The notes beneath the pieces were generated by a model. The model had not been told where the DNA came from. It did not search any database and was given only the letters and a program-made list of their open reading frames with translations. Shown piece by piece: positions 41,861 to 50,927 of a stretch of DNA of 64,000 nt. Positions within the stretch are counted from its first letter, which is position 1; each line of letters begins with the position of its first letter. The DNA is from JABWBJ01 sp036507855. Lineage in GTDB: Bacteria; Gemmatimonadota; Gemmatimonadetes; Gemmatimonadales; Gemmatimonadaceae. A program made the translations under genes and the position numbers. The stretch lies in contig DATCIJ010000073.1 in the NCBI GenBank assembly GCA_036507855.1, forward strand, positions 6,743 through 70,742. Reading direction: 5' to 3'.

Positions 41861-43945
41861 CTATCCTACCCGGAACAGTTCCATCGCGCGCGCATAACGC
41901 TGGCTGAGCACCTTGCGCAGCGCCCGATGCTCCGGTGCCTTGAGCTCGGGATCCCGCTCCATGACCGCCGACGCCGCTTCGCGCGCCTGCACATTGAGTG
42001 CCTCGTCGCGGATCGGATCCGCCACGCGGAACATCGGCAGTCCGCTCTGCCGCTCTCCAAAGAGATCTCCCATGCCGCGCAAGCGCAGATCGGCGCGGGC
42101 GATCTCGAATCCATCGTCGGTGTCCACGAGGACCTGCAGCCGCGCCGCGGAGTCGGGACCACCCCGCCCCACCAGGATGCAGTACGACTCCTCGGCGCCC
42201 CGCCCGACGCGACCGCGCAGCTGGTGGAGTTGGGACAGGCCAAACCGCTCGGGATGCTCCACGATCATGACCGTAGCGTTAGGCACGTCGATACCGACCT
42301 CGATCACCGTCGTCGCCACCAGGACGTCGATTTCGCCGTCGCGGAACCGCCGCATGATGGCGTCGCGCTCCTCGGCGCCAACCCGCCCGTGCAGCAGCGC
42401 CAGGCGGCGGCTCTTCAGGACCCCGGCCGAGAGCTCCTCGTACATGGTCGTCGCCGCCTTGAGGGCGAGCTTGTCCGATTCCTCGATGATCGGATAGACG
42501 ATGTATCCCTGCCGCCCCTTGGCCACCTCGCGGTCCAGGAACGTCATCACCTTGTCGTGGGACGAGGCTTTTCGCAGCAGCGTCGTCACCGGCCGGCGAC
42601 CCGGCGGCCGTTCATCAAGCACGCTGACGTCGAGATCTCCGTACAGCGTCAGCGCCAGCGACCGTGGGATCGGGGTGGCGCTCATCAGCAGGGTGTCGGG
42701 ACGCTCTCCCTTTTCACCGAGCGCTGCCCGGTGCTCGACACCGAACCGATGCTGCTCGTCGATGATCGCGAGCCCAAGACGACCGAACCGCGTCTCTTCC
42801 TGCACGAGCGCATGCGTCCCCACCGCGAGCAGCGGCTCGCCGGAGGCGATCCGCCGGTCCGCCTCACGTCGCTCCGCTGAACCGAGGCTGCCCGTGAGAA
42901 GAACCGGCGCGATCCCGAGCGGCGCCAGCAACGACCCCAGCGTGCGTGCATGCTGCTCGGCCAGCAATTCGGTCGGCGCCATCAGCGCAGCCTGATAGCC
43001 GTTCTCCATTGCCAGCAGCGAGGCGAACACCGCCACGACCGTCTTGCCGCTCCCCACGTCACCCTGCAGCAGCCGGTGCATCCGCCTGGCCGAGCTCATG
43101 TCGGCGAAGATCTCGCGAACGGCCCGGGTCTGGGCCCCGGTGAGTGTGTACGGCAACGCTTCCTTCAGACGCGTCGTCAGGGTCCGTTTCAATTCGAATG
43201 AGATGCCGGCGCGTGGCGCCCGAGCGACCGTATTGGCGCGACGGTGGAGTATCTGGACGAAGAACAGCTCGTCGAATGCCAGGCGTGCGCGTCCCCGCTC
43301 CGCTTCGGCGACGGTGCCCGGTCGATGAACCAGGCGCAGCGCCTCGTGCAGGCCGGGCTGGCCCACCGACGAGCGCAACTCGTCAGGCAGGTGTTCCTCG
43401 ACGAGCGGAATCAGCGCATCCAGGTGCTGGTCGATCAGTGCGCGCAGCTGCCGGACGGTGATTCCCTCGGTGGCCGGATACACGGCCAACACGCGCCCTG
43501 CGGCGCTGCCGGGATCTTCGGCACCCAGGTTCACCCACTCGCGCGGCTGCAATTGCCGGCCGTGAAAGAACCGGCAGGGTCCATTCAGCAGGAGCACGTC
43601 GTTCTTCTGTATGCTGCGATCGAGGAAGGGCTGGCCCGGCCACGCGCACTCGATCATCCCCGATTCGTCGCGCACCACCGCCTGGAAGATCCTGAGCCCC
43701 TTCCTGGTCGGCAGGATGCCCTTGGAGACCACTCGCCCGATAATCGTGACCTCCTGTCCGACATCCACCGACCTGATAGGCGTGATGGTACTGGCGTCGT
43801 CGTACCGGTGAGGGACGTGATAGAGCAGGTCGCCGGCGGTATGGATGTTCAGCCGATCGAGGAGTTGGGCACGACGTTCGCCGACGCCCTTGAGAAACTG
43901 CACGGGCATCTCGAAGTAGAGCCGCGACCGCGCTGTCGCCGCCAC
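41861..43945 (-). CDS. recG: ATP-dependent DNA helicase RecG
   Basis: A 694-residue RecG that remodels stalled forks and Holliday junctions. The N-terminal wedge/OB domain spans about residues 10-170 (FLKGVGERRAQLLDRLNI). The helicase core has LLQGDVGSGKTVVA, IIDEQHRFGVEHR, SATPIPRSLALTLYGD and QLRGRVGRGAEESYC. The GTG start directly follows the ftsY stop. Size and motifs are normal. A CCT-AAC form of the heptamer lies at 42277. Confidence 0.95.
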   Translation of the reverse strand: MAATARSRLYFEMPVQFLKGVGERRAQLLDRLNIHTAGDLLYHVPHRYDDASTITPIRSVDVGQEVTIIGRVVSKGILPTRKGLRIFQAVVRDESGMIECAWPGQPFLDRSIQKNDVLLLNGPCRFFHGRQLQPREWVNLGAEDPGSAAGRVLAVYPATEGITVRQLRALIDQHLDALIPLVEEHLPDELRSSVGQPGLHEALRLVHRPGTVAEAERGRARLAFDELFFVQILHRRANTVARAPRAGISFELKRTLTTRLKEALPYTLTGAQTRAVREIFADMSSARRMHRLLQGDVGSGKTVVAVFASLLAMENGYQAALMAPTELLAEQHARTLGSLLAPLGIAPVLLTGSLGSAERREADRRIASGEPLLAVGTHALVQEETRFGRLGLAIIDEQHRFGVEHRAALGEKGERPDTLLMSATPIPRSLALTLYGDLDVSVLDERPPGRRPVTTLLRKASSHDKVMTFLDREVAKGRQGYIVYPIIEESDKLALKAATTMYEELSAGVLKSRRLALLHGRVGAEERDAIMRRFRDGEIDVLVATTVIEVGIDVPNATVMIVEHPERFGLSQLHQLRGRVGRGAEESYCILVGRGGPDSAARLQVLVDTDDGFEIARADLRLRGMGDLFGERQSGLPMFRVADPIRDEALNVQAREAASAVMERDPELKAPEHRALRKVLSQRYARAMELFRVG

Positions 43946-44875
43946 CTATTCCTCCAGCACCTCGCGCGCGAACGCGTCCGCGTCGAACAGTTCCAGGTCA
44001 CCGACCTGCTCCCCGGTGCCAAGGAACTTCACCGGCGCGTCGATGGCTTCGTGCACCGCCACGACGATGCCTCCTTTTGCCGTGCCGTCCACCTTGGTCA
44101 CCACCAATCCGGTGACGGGGACGGCGGCGGCGAATGTCTTCGCCTGCGCGACCGCGTTCTGTCCAATCGTGCCGTCGAGCACGAGCAGCGTTTCGTGCGG
44201 GGCGTCCGGGCGACGCTTGCGAATGACACGCTCCACCTTCTTCAGTTCGTCCATCAGCCTTTCGCTCGTATGCAGCCGGCCAGCGGTGTCGACGATGACG
44301 ACGTCAGCGCCTCGTGTGGTGGCGGCGTCGATGGCGTCGAATGCGACTGCCGCCGGATCACCGCCTGGTTGGCCGCCGACAAAGTCCGCTCCCACCCGGC
44401 CCGCCCAGGCCCGAAGCTGGTCCATCGCACCGGCACGGAACGTGTCGGCTGCCGCCACAACGACACGCTTCCCCTGCCCGCGCAATCGCGCAGCGAGCTT
44501 GCCGATGAACGTGGTCTTCCCCGCGCCATTCACGCCAATCACGACGATGACCGTCGGCTTCTGCGCGCTGAGTGTGAGGCCGGGATCCGACGAACCCGTT
44601 CGAAGCGAAGTGGCAATGCTGCTGCGTAGCGCGGCGAGGAACTCCGCTTCCGACTTGATCGTGCCACGCATCGCCAGCCGCTTCACCTCGTCAACGAGTC
44701 GAAGAGTGACCGGCACGCCAAAGTCGGCTTCGAGGAGCAGTTCCTCGAGGTTCTCGATCGAGCCGGCCTTGACTCCTCCGCGCGCGAGAACCGTGACGTC
44801 GGCGAGCGCGACGTCCTTGATGCGCTGCCAGAGTGAACGCCGCGGAACGTCGCCGGCTTTACGAAGAAGGGGCAT
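43946..44875 (-). CDS. ftsY: Signal recognition particle receptor FtsY
   Basis: A 309-residue SRP GTPase that docks ribosome-SRP complexes at the membrane. The N domain is at residues 1-100, then the G domain: GVNGAGKTTFIGKLA, AAADTFRAGAMDQL, VIVDTAGRLHTSERLMDEL and TKVDGTAKGG. It lacks the long acidic A domain of E. coli FtsY, as many bacteria do. The ATG is preceded by a pyrimidine-rich repeat of TTTCCTG/TCTCCTG units with no Shine-Dalgarno. Confidence 0.95.
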   Translation of the reverse strand: MPLLRKAGDVPRRSLWQRIKDVALADVTVLARGGVKAGSIENLEELLLEADFGVPVTLRLVDEVKRLAMRGTIKSEAEFLAALRSSIATSLRTGSSDPGLTLSAQKPTVIVVIGVNGAGKTTFIGKLAARLRGQGKRVVVAAADTFRAGAMDQLRAWAGRVGADFVGGQPGGDPAAVAFDAIDAATTRGADVVIVDTAGRLHTSERLMDELKKVERVIRKRRPDAPHETLLVLDGTIGQNAVAQAKTFAAAVPVTGLVVTKVDGTAKGGIVVAVHEAIDAPVKFLGTGEQVGDLELFDADAFAREVLEE

Positions 44876-44883
44876 TGAACGGC

Positions 44884-44928
44884 GAGGAGACAGGAGACAG
44901 GAAACTGGAAACAGGAAACAGGAAACAA
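44884..44928. repeat. GGAAACA/GGAGACA tandem word repeat before ftsY
   Basis: The plus strand reads GAGGAGACAGGAGACAGG, then AAACTGGAAACAGGAAACAG and GAAACAAG. That is about six degenerate copies of a 7-base unit, filling nearly all of the 54-base gap between ftsY and the vWA-like gene. It matches the repeat after asnS in inverted orientation. Confidence 0.6.
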
Positions 44929-44929
44929 G

Positions 44930-46726
44930 TCATCGGAGTCCCAACCTCCGCCGGACGATCCACTCCACGCAAAGAGACACGATCACAATCGCAAAGATCC
45001 AGCCGATCCCGCGCAATCGCGGCGCGTCCGTGAGTGCTTCGCCCGTGCCGATCTCGCCCTCAACCACTGTCGGACGGCGCGGCAACACCTCGGCTGAGGG
45101 ATTCACCACCAGGACGGACGACCCTCCCTTCGTCGTGATGTCGTACACTCCGGCCGGCCGCGGAGGCGATTCCGAGAACAGTGATCCGGCCGGGAAGCTT
45201 ACCGTAATGGAGTCACTCGTGCCGGTACCGCGCCTGACGAGCGTTACCGGCACGACCGTGTCGGTTGGCAGGCCGCGTCGCCAGCGAATGGACTGTCCTT
45301 CGCGAACGGCGCCGTCGGCCGGGCTGGCTGCACGATTGTCGGCGCGCTCGGCCGCCAGCCAGTCGATGATGCTGCCCCAGAACGCGGAGTGGGCGGCAGC
45401 GGGTGCGCCGCCGCGGAATCGCCACCGCCAGAATCCGGATGCCGGCACGAGCACGGTTCGCTTCGGGCGATCCCATCCCATGGCCGCCACGCGACGTTCC
45501 AGCCGGCGAGCGCGGCGCGTCTCCAGCACCTCGAAGTTGCCCGTCCCGACCACCGGAGACACTTCAAGGGGTGGCAGACTGTCCCACGCGGATCCGCCGA
45601 GGGCCGTCGCCATGGGAGACGCCGGCGCTCCGGTGGCGTACCATTCCTCCGCCGGCGTTGAGGGCGTCGCGACGAGCAGCAGCGATCCGCGGGCGAAGGT
45701 CCTTGGATCCCCGAACATCGCGGTGTCTCCATGCAGGACCAGAAGCGGCGCCTCGCGAGCCGCGCGCCGCACTTCTTCTTCGGAGATCATTCCCAGCGAT
45801 CCCTCTTCGCGCCAGCGCTCCGGGGCCACACGATAGAATCCCCGCGTCGGCAACAGGACGGTTCCGCGGAGCACCGTTGCGAGGTCGCGAACGTCATAGT
45901 CGGGCGCGGTCGAAACGACGACTGCCCCGGCGCCAGGCATGACGTCGACCGCCACGGCGAGGGAGTCATTGGCCACGGTCCGGTCCCCCGGCGCGGTGAG
46001 CGCCGCGGCGATGAGAACGGCACCGGTGACGTTAGGCACGGGCAGACGAGTACGAACCACTCGCTCCCCGTAGGGCCCCACCGAGTCGACCGACACCGTC
46101 GCGAGAACCCGATCGCCCAGGCGGAGTGTCAGGCGTGAGGGGGGACCCCCGCGGACGGAGGCGGTCAGCACCACGTCGACATCGAGCGTGTCACCGCCGA
46201 CCGTGGCCCGCACGACGCGCAGCTCGGAGATCGCGACGTCCGCCCCATCCTCCGCTCGCACGACGACGACACCCGAGCCACCCACGAGCGGCGTCAGCGC
46301 CTCGGCGTCCTCCAGTTCCCCATCGGTGTAGATCCGGAGCGGGCGACCTTCCGCCACCGCGCGTTCGACGGCCGGGCGCACTCGCGAGGCGACATCGGCC
46401 GGCGTGCGCGTGCCGCCATCGACACGCGTCGAATCCCCGAAGAGAAGCAGCTCGCCGTCGGCTTCTCCGCGGGCCCGTTTCAGCGCAGTCTGGAAACGCG
46501 TTGAATCACCATCGCGCAACCAGCTCGCCGAAGCGTCCAGCGCCACCAGTGCCGGCGCCGGGCGCGCCGCCCCGAGGGCAGCGTTCAGGATGAGCGCCAC
46601 GAGACCCGTGACCGCAATCAGGCGTAGTGCCGCGGAAACGAGCGTCAGCCCCGAACCCGGTCGGAGTCCGTAGACGATGACGACGGCCGCTGCGCCGGCG
46701 ACGAGCGCCGCGATCCAGATCAGCAT
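44930..46726 (-). CDS. Membrane protein with von Willebrand A-like domain
   Basis: A 598-residue protein with two N-terminal hydrophobic helices (residues of about 3-20 and 30-52). A domain beginning ALVALDASASW follows, with the DxSxS part of a MIDAS metal site. A long beta-rich periplasmic region comes next, and a C-terminal helix (IGWIFAIVIVSLCVEWIVRRR) anchors it. The architecture resembles BatA/aerotolerance-type or glutamine-amidotransferase-like membrane proteins, but I cannot assign a function. The ATG lies only 9 bases from the MITE-like element, which therefore forms its leader, and no Shine-Dalgarno is visible. Confidence 0.6.
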   Translation of the reverse strand: MLIWIAALVAGAAAVVIVYGLRPGSGLTLVSAALRLIAVTGLVALILNAALGAARPAPALVALDASASWLRDGDSTRFQTALKRARGEADGELLLFGDSTRVDGGTRTPADVASRVRPAVERAVAEGRPLRIYTDGELEDAEALTPLVGGSGVVVVRAEDGADVAISELRVVRATVGGDTLDVDVVLTASVRGGPPSRLTLRLGDRVLATVSVDSVGPYGERVVRTRLPVPNVTGAVLIAAALTAPGDRTVANDSLAVAVDVMPGAGAVVVSTAPDYDVRDLATVLRGTVLLPTRGFYRVAPERWREEGSLGMISEEEVRRAAREAPLLVLHGDTAMFGDPRTFARGSLLLVATPSTPAEEWYATGAPASPMATALGGSAWDSLPPLEVSPVVGTGNFEVLETRRARRLERRVAAMGWDRPKRTVLVPASGFWRWRFRGGAPAAAHSAFWGSIIDWLAAERADNRAASPADGAVREGQSIRWRRGLPTDTVVPVTLVRRGTGTSDSITVSFPAGSLFSESPPRPAGVYDITTKGGSSVLVVNPSAEVLPRRPTVVEGEIGTGEALTDAPRLRGIGWIFAIVIVSLCVEWIVRRRLGLR

Positions 46727-46735
46727 CCGGGAAAA

Positions 46736-46822
46736 CTAGTGCCGTTCCAAGTATCTCATCCAACGGCAGCCGCGCAAGCACGTCCACCGGAGCGTTGGCG
46801 GAGTGACTTGGAACGGCACTAG
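46736..46822. mobile_element. MITE-like inverted-repeat element, copy 2
   Basis: An 87-base element with perfect 17-base inverted repeats: CTAGTGCCGTTCCAAGT at 46736-46752 and ACTTGGAACGGCACTAG at 46806-46822. An inner stem (CCAACG...CGTTGG) makes most of it foldable. The ends match copy 1 at 13959-14057, but the interior does not. It lies in the 157-base gap between the M23 peptidase and the vWA-like gene; the rest of that gap (46823-46883) shows nothing further. Transcribed, it could also act as a terminator for the dcw operon. Confidence 0.75.
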
Positions 46823-46883
46823 CGCCGGGAACTCCCTGCCCGCGCTGGGCCGCGGCAGCGCCGCGGCGACTACTTCGCTCGCG

Positions 46884-48137
46884 TCAGTTGACGTTCAGTG
46901 CGACGCGTGACCCTTCCCGCTCGATCATGGCGATGTAACGGAATCGAAGGGCATCGAACTCCGCACGCTGTGCGGCGGGGAGCGGCGGACCGGCCTTGGC
47001 CTGCAACGCGGTGCGGGGATTCCTGGCGACGCCGTTCACCAGCACCTCGAAGTGCAGGTGAGGTCCCGTGGCCAGGCCGGTCTGTCCGACGTAACCGATG
47101 GTCTGTCCCATCGAAACGCGCGTGCCGGCGCGGACGCCCTTGGCGAAACTGCGAAGGTGACCATAGCGGGTCACGATGCCGTTCGTGTGCCGCACGTCAA
47201 TCATGTTGCCATAGCCGCCACGAGCGCCGGCGGCGATCACGAGACCATCACCGATGGCGCGCACCTGGGTGCCCGAGCTTGCCGCGTAGTCGGTGCCTTG
47301 ATGGCGCCGGAAAATCCCGAGTACCGGATGGCGCCGGCCACCGAATCCACTCGAGATGCGGCGGAACTCCAATGGTGCGAGGAGGAAGTTGGCCGCGAGT
47401 GACTTCCCCTGCTGGTCGTAGTACTTCGGCTTGCCGTCCGCGAGATGACGAATCGCTTCGATCGTGGCGCCGCCGTTCGTGAACGTTGCCGCGAGAACTT
47501 CACCCATTCGCGTGACGCCGCTGGCGAGCTGGCGCCGCTCGACGAGCACCGTGAACGCGTCGCCCTCCTGGACGTCGCGGCTCATGTCGATGCGAAACTC
47601 GAAGATATTGGCGACCGACCACGCCAGTTCCCGTCGCGACCCGGGTGGCAGGTCGGTCTCAGCCGCGTCGATCCCTTCGTAGAGATTGTCCGTGATCTGC
47701 CCGCGGACGACCAGCGTGTCGGTGGTCCAGGGGATGGAATCCAGTCGCGCTGTCCACCCGGAGTCGCCGCGCACCAGGCGCAGGACACGGTCGACGTCCA
47801 CGTGGAACGACACCTGGCGAGGCATCGAGTCATCACGCAGGGCGCCGAACGAGATCCGCATTCCCCGCCGGACACGGTTCGGATTGATGGCCTTGGTGGA
47901 CGACGCCGCGTCCAGCACCTGCAGCATGTTCTGGCCGGACACCCCGCCGCGCTCCAGCACTTTTCCGAGCGTCTCGCCGTTGGCGATCGAATCGACCCGC
48001 TCTTCCCACGACGCCGCCAGACCCGCTACGTCAGCCAGTGGCTTCCGCTCGGGCAGGGGACGCATGAAGGCGATTGCCAGGGCAGCCAGGCCTCCGGAAA
48101 TCCCGTACGTAATGAGTCGAGCGGCCCACGGCTTCAA
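46884..48137 (-). CDS. M23 family metallopeptidase (LytM-type peptidoglycan hydrolase or activator)
   Basis: A 417-residue periplasmic protein with an N-terminal membrane anchor (LITYGISGGLAALAIAFM). A LysM/OapA-like region follows (NGETLGKVLERGGVSGQNMLQVL). The C-terminal M23 domain has zinc and catalytic motifs HQGTDYAA, YGHLRSF and GPHLHFEV, all intact, so it is probably an active endopeptidase of the MepM type. The TTG start at 48137 overlaps the ftsZ stop as TTGA and has GGAG 9 bases upstream. Coupling to ftsZ suggests a role in septal wall splitting. Confidence 0.88.
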   Translation of the reverse strand: MKPWAARLITYGISGGLAALAIAFMRPLPERKPLADVAGLAASWEERVDSIANGETLGKVLERGGVSGQNMLQVLDAASSTKAINPNRVRRGMRISFGALRDDSMPRQVSFHVDVDRVLRLVRGDSGWTARLDSIPWTTDTLVVRGQITDNLYEGIDAAETDLPPGSRRELAWSVANIFEFRIDMSRDVQEGDAFTVLVERRQLASGVTRMGEVLAATFTNGGATIEAIRHLADGKPKYYDQQGKSLAANFLLAPLEFRRISSGFGGRRHPVLGIFRRHQGTDYAASSGTQVRAIGDGLVIAAGARGGYGNMIDVRHTNGIVTRYGHLRSFAKGVRAGTRVSMGQTIGYVGQTGLATGPHLHFEVLVNGVARNPRTALQAKAGPPLPAAQRAEFDALRFRYIAMIEREGSRVALNVN

Positions 48138-49339
48138 TCCATCTGTCTCCGAATGAAGGTCGGAATGTCCATGTCGGTCAGCTCCGGCTCCGGCCGCTGC
48201 GGCGGCTGAGAGGGCGGAATAACGCGACGTGGAGCTCCGTCCGCCAGTGGAACCACCGTCCGGGGCACTGCTGCAGCCCGTCCCGGGTTCCGCTGAGTGA
48301 TTGGAATCACGTTGCGAGGCACCGTCACCGCTGACTGGGAAGCCACCCGCACGGAACCTCCCGGCAGCCCTACCTCGATTTGACGATCGAAGCCGGTGGC
48401 GATCACGGTAACACGGATCTCACCCTGCATTGCCGGCTCGTTGACGGCACCAAAGATGATTTCCGCGTCATCTCCGACCGCGTCGTGAACGATTTCGGAG
48501 ATCTGCGTGACCTCGCCCAGTGTGAGGTCGGTTCCACCCGTGATGTTAAGCAGGACCCCGGTGGAACCAGCGACGGAAATATTGTCGAGCAGGGGGCTCG
48601 AGATGGCCTGCTGCGCGGCTTCCATGGCCCGGTTTTCTCCACGGCCGATGCCGGTCCCCATCAGCGCCGAGCCGCCGTTCTGCATGACGGTGCGGACATC
48701 GGCGAAATCGACGTTCACGAGGCCGGTGCGCGAAATCAGGGTGGAGATGCCCTGCGTGGCGTGGAGGAGCACCTCGTCAGCCTTCTTGAGCGCGTCCTGG
48801 AAGGGAATGCCCTTTCCAACCACCGCCAGCAATCGCTCGTTAGGTACGACGATCATCGTGTCGACGTGCTGACGCAGGTCGACGATGCCCTGCTCCGCCT
48901 GGCGCATTCGCTTGCGGCCCTCGAACAGGAACGGCTTCGTCACAATGCCGACCGTGAGCGCGCCAGCTTCCTTGCCCAGCTGCGCGATGATGGGCGCGGC
49001 CCCTGTCCCCGTTCCCCCGCCCATGCCGCAGGTGACGAAGACGAGGTCGGCGCCGGCAAGCGCGCGACCCACTTCCTCACGGTTTTCCTCGATGGCCTGA
49101 CGCCCGATTTCAGGTCGCGCTCCGGCGCCGAGTCCTCGCGTGAGCTTCTTCCCGATCTGGATCTTCACGTCCGACTTCGAGGCCAGCAGGGCCTGTGAGT
49201 CCGTGTTGATCGAGATGAACTCCACGCTTTCGAGGCGTTCGTCGATCATGCGGTTGACCGCGTTCCCGCCGCCGCCGCCGACGCCCACGACCTTCATGCG
49301 AGCGTTCTGGGGTGGGGTCTCTTCGAACTCGAAGATCAT
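48134..49339 (-). CDS. ftsZ: Cell division protein FtsZ
   Basis: A 401-residue tubulin homologue forming the Z ring. The GTP-binding loop GGGTGTG is at residues 107-113 within FVTCGMGGGTGTGAAPIIA, and the T7 synergy loop NVDFADVRTVMQNGG follows. The C-terminal conserved peptide is DIPTFIRRQ, followed by MD. I chose the ATG at 49339 (MIFEFEETPPQNARMKVVGVGG); the ORF extends 12 codons further without support. It has its own predicted promoter in the 325-base gap after ftsA. Confidence 0.97.
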   Translation of the reverse strand: MIFEFEETPPQNARMKVVGVGGGGGNAVNRMIDERLESVEFISINTDSQALLASKSDVKIQIGKKLTRGLGAGARPEIGRQAIEENREEVGRALAGADLVFVTCGMGGGTGTGAAPIIAQLGKEAGALTVGIVTKPFLFEGRKRMRQAEQGIVDLRQHVDTMIVVPNERLLAVVGKGIPFQDALKKADEVLLHATQGISTLISRTGLVNVDFADVRTVMQNGGSALMGTGIGRGENRAMEAAQQAISSPLLDNISVAGSTGVLLNITGGTDLTLGEVTQISEIVHDAVGDDAEIIFGAVNEPAMQGEIRVTVIATGFDRQIEVGLPGGSVRVASQSAVTVPRNVIPITQRNPGRAAAVPRTVVPLADGAPRRVIPPSQPPQRPEPELTDMDIPTFIRRQMD

Positions 49340-49546
49340 GCGCGCGTGGCTCCAATGCTTGGAGGATGGGCCCAAGCGGGCCGACAGAAACGGCGCGACC
49401 CCGGCGCGCGCCTCGCCCTTACCAAGCGCGACCGGCCGTCACCCCGCGTCTCCAGCCCGTACGACGGCAGGCAATATACGTCGTTTCTTCACAAAGGCCA
49501 TGTTCACTTCCGCCCTTAGTGAAAGAGCCACAAGTGGTTGCGAGCC

Positions 49547-49575
49547 AAAATAGTTTTCCACATGGAAAGTCACAA
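49547..49575 (-). promoter_or_regulatory. Predicted ftsZ promoter with palindrome in its spacer
   Basis: On the minus strand TTGTGA (49570-49575) and TATTTT (49547-49552) are 17 bases apart in an AT-rich island. The spacer contains the perfect palindrome TTTCCA-CA-TGGAAA at 49555-49568. A protein bound there would block or remodel the promoter. The ftsZ ATG is about 210 bases downstream, giving a long leader. Confidence 0.5.
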
Positions 49576-49610
49576 AACAGATGTGTGATGAGGGCAAGGG
49601 CATAGGCAAA

Positions 49611-49643
49611 GGGCAGAGAGTCGCGTTTCGCGGCCCTCTGCCC
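49611..49643 (-). terminator. Hairpin downstream of ftsA
   Basis: GGGCAGAG at 49611-49618 pairs with CTCTGCCC at 49636-49643, and the loop contains a further CGCG/CGCG stem. The surrounding sequence repeats GGGCAAGGGCA and CCTCTGCCC words. It lies between the ftsA stop and the predicted ftsZ promoter. It may end or attenuate the upstream dcw transcript. Confidence 0.55.
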
Positions 49644-49664
49644 CCTTGCCACTGTCCTCTGCCC

Positions 49665-50927
49665 TTAGAAGAAGTCCTGCAGCCACAGCTTCACGCGCTG
49701 CGCCAGCTTCTCCATCCCCGGAGCGTTCAGCATCGGCGCCTTTTTCGATGCCGGCGTTCCGGCGCCAATGGCGAAGCGATTCGCGCCGTATTGGGTGAGG
49801 CCCACCGCCGTCGCAAATCGCGGCGCCTCAACGGCATCGCTCAACCCGACGATGTTCTCGTGAGGCACCGCCACCCGCACCGCCGTTCCGAAGAGATCAG
49901 CCGCCAATTCACCCATTCCCGGCAGCGCCGACGCTCCGCCGGTAAGGACAATTCCTGACGACAACTTGCTCAGGTATCCGGAGCTCTGGATGTCCCGAAG
50001 CACCAGGTCGAAGATCTCATCCATCCGCTGGTGGATGATGTGAGCAAGGAGATCGCGTGAGATCTGCCGATCGCCCTGAGCGGCGGTACTTGGCAGCGTG
50101 ATCATGTCCGCACGATCCACCATCGGTTCGTACGCGCATCCGTGACGTTCCTTCACGCGCTCGGCGTCGGCCTGCGTGAGCCCGAGCCCGTGAACGATGT
50201 CATTCGTGACGTTGTTTCCACCGTACATGATGGCCGCCAGGTGCCTGATCTTCCCCTCGTGGAACACGGCGACATCGGTTGATCCGGCACCCATCTCGAT
50301 GAGCGCGACGCCAAGCTCCTTTTCGTCCTCGGTCAGGACGGCAAGCGCGCTGGCCAGCGGCTCGAGGACCAGTTCCTGCACCTTGTAGCCGGCGCGTTCC
50401 ACGGCGCGTCGCAGATTGGAGGCCGGCCCGCCGCCGATCGTGACGAGGTACATCTCGGTCTCCAGCCGCGTGCCGACCATGCCCACCGGCTCCCGGATGC
50501 CTTCCTGCCGGTCCACCGTGTACTCCTGCGGGATAGCGTGCAGCAGCTCGCGGTCCGGCGGGATGTCACGAGTTCGCGCCACGGCGTTCACCCGCTCGAT
50601 GTCGGAGCGGGAGATTTCGTCGCCGCTGACCACCACGATCCCCTTCGAGATCATCGCCTCCATGTGCTCACCGGCGATGCCCGTATAGAGATGGTCAACG
50701 CGGGCGCCGGACATGCGCTCGGCGTCGGTGAGCGCCTTCTTGATCGATCGCGTCGCCTCCTCGATGTCGGCCACTACACCTCGACGCAGTCCCGTGGTAC
50801 GCGCCTGACCCACCCCCAGCACCTTGATGCCCGGATGGCGTGGCAGTTCCCCTACGACCTCGGCGATGATGGCCGTGGTCTTCGAGGAACCGATGTCGAG
50901 TCCAGCAACGAGTCGTTCTGGGATCAT
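49665..50927 (-). CDS. ftsA: Cell division protein FtsA
   Basis: A 420-residue actin-fold protein tethering FtsZ to the membrane. Phosphate-1 is GLDIGSSKTTAIIAEV at the N-terminus, then the adenosine motif VLTGGASALPGMGELAADLF. The SHS2-type 1C domain lies between (GIAGEHMEAMISKGIVVVSGDEISRSDIERV). The C-terminal amphipathic tail ends KLAQRVKLWLQDFF, the membrane-targeting helix. The start overlaps the ftsQ stop by 4 bases. Confidence 0.96.
   Translation of the reverse strand: MIPERLVAGLDIGSSKTTAIIAEVVGELPRHPGIKVLGVGQARTTGLRRGVVADIEEATRSIKKALTDAERMSGARVDHLYTGIAGEHMEAMISKGIVVVSGDEISRSDIERVNAVARTRDIPPDRELLHAIPQEYTVDRQEGIREPVGMVGTRLETEMYLVTIGGGPASNLRRAVERAGYKVQELVLEPLASALAVLTEDEKELGVALIEMGAGSTDVAVFHEGKIRHLAAIMYGGNNVTNDIVHGLGLTQADAERVKERHGCAYEPMVDRADMITLPSTAAQGDRQISRDLLAHIIHQRMDEIFDLVLRDIQSSGYLSKLSSGIVLTGGASALPGMGELAADLFGTAVRVAVPHENIVGLSDAVEAPRFATAVGLTQYGANRFAIGAGTPASKKAPMLNAPGMEKLAQRVKLWLQDFF

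Larger units (their letters stand above)
49340..49664. other. ftsA-ftsZ intergenic region (325 bases)
   Basis: This is the longest stretch without a gene. From the ftsA side it holds GGGCA-rich word repeats and a strong hairpin, then an AT-rich promoter-like segment with a perfect palindrome, and then about 200 bases of ftsZ leader. I saw no small coding gene with a convincing start and family match in it. Confidence 0.6.

Noticed and set aside
44016..45836. Plus-strand open frame of 606 codons opposite ftsY and the vWA-like gene
   Set aside because: It spans a junction repeat and two minus-strand genes; Ser/Arg/Thr-rich composition and no motif.
49110..49355. Small minus-strand open frame upstream of and overlapping ftsZ
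   Set aside because: It is an alternative frame inside the ftsZ start region with repetitive Arg-rich composition and no independent support.
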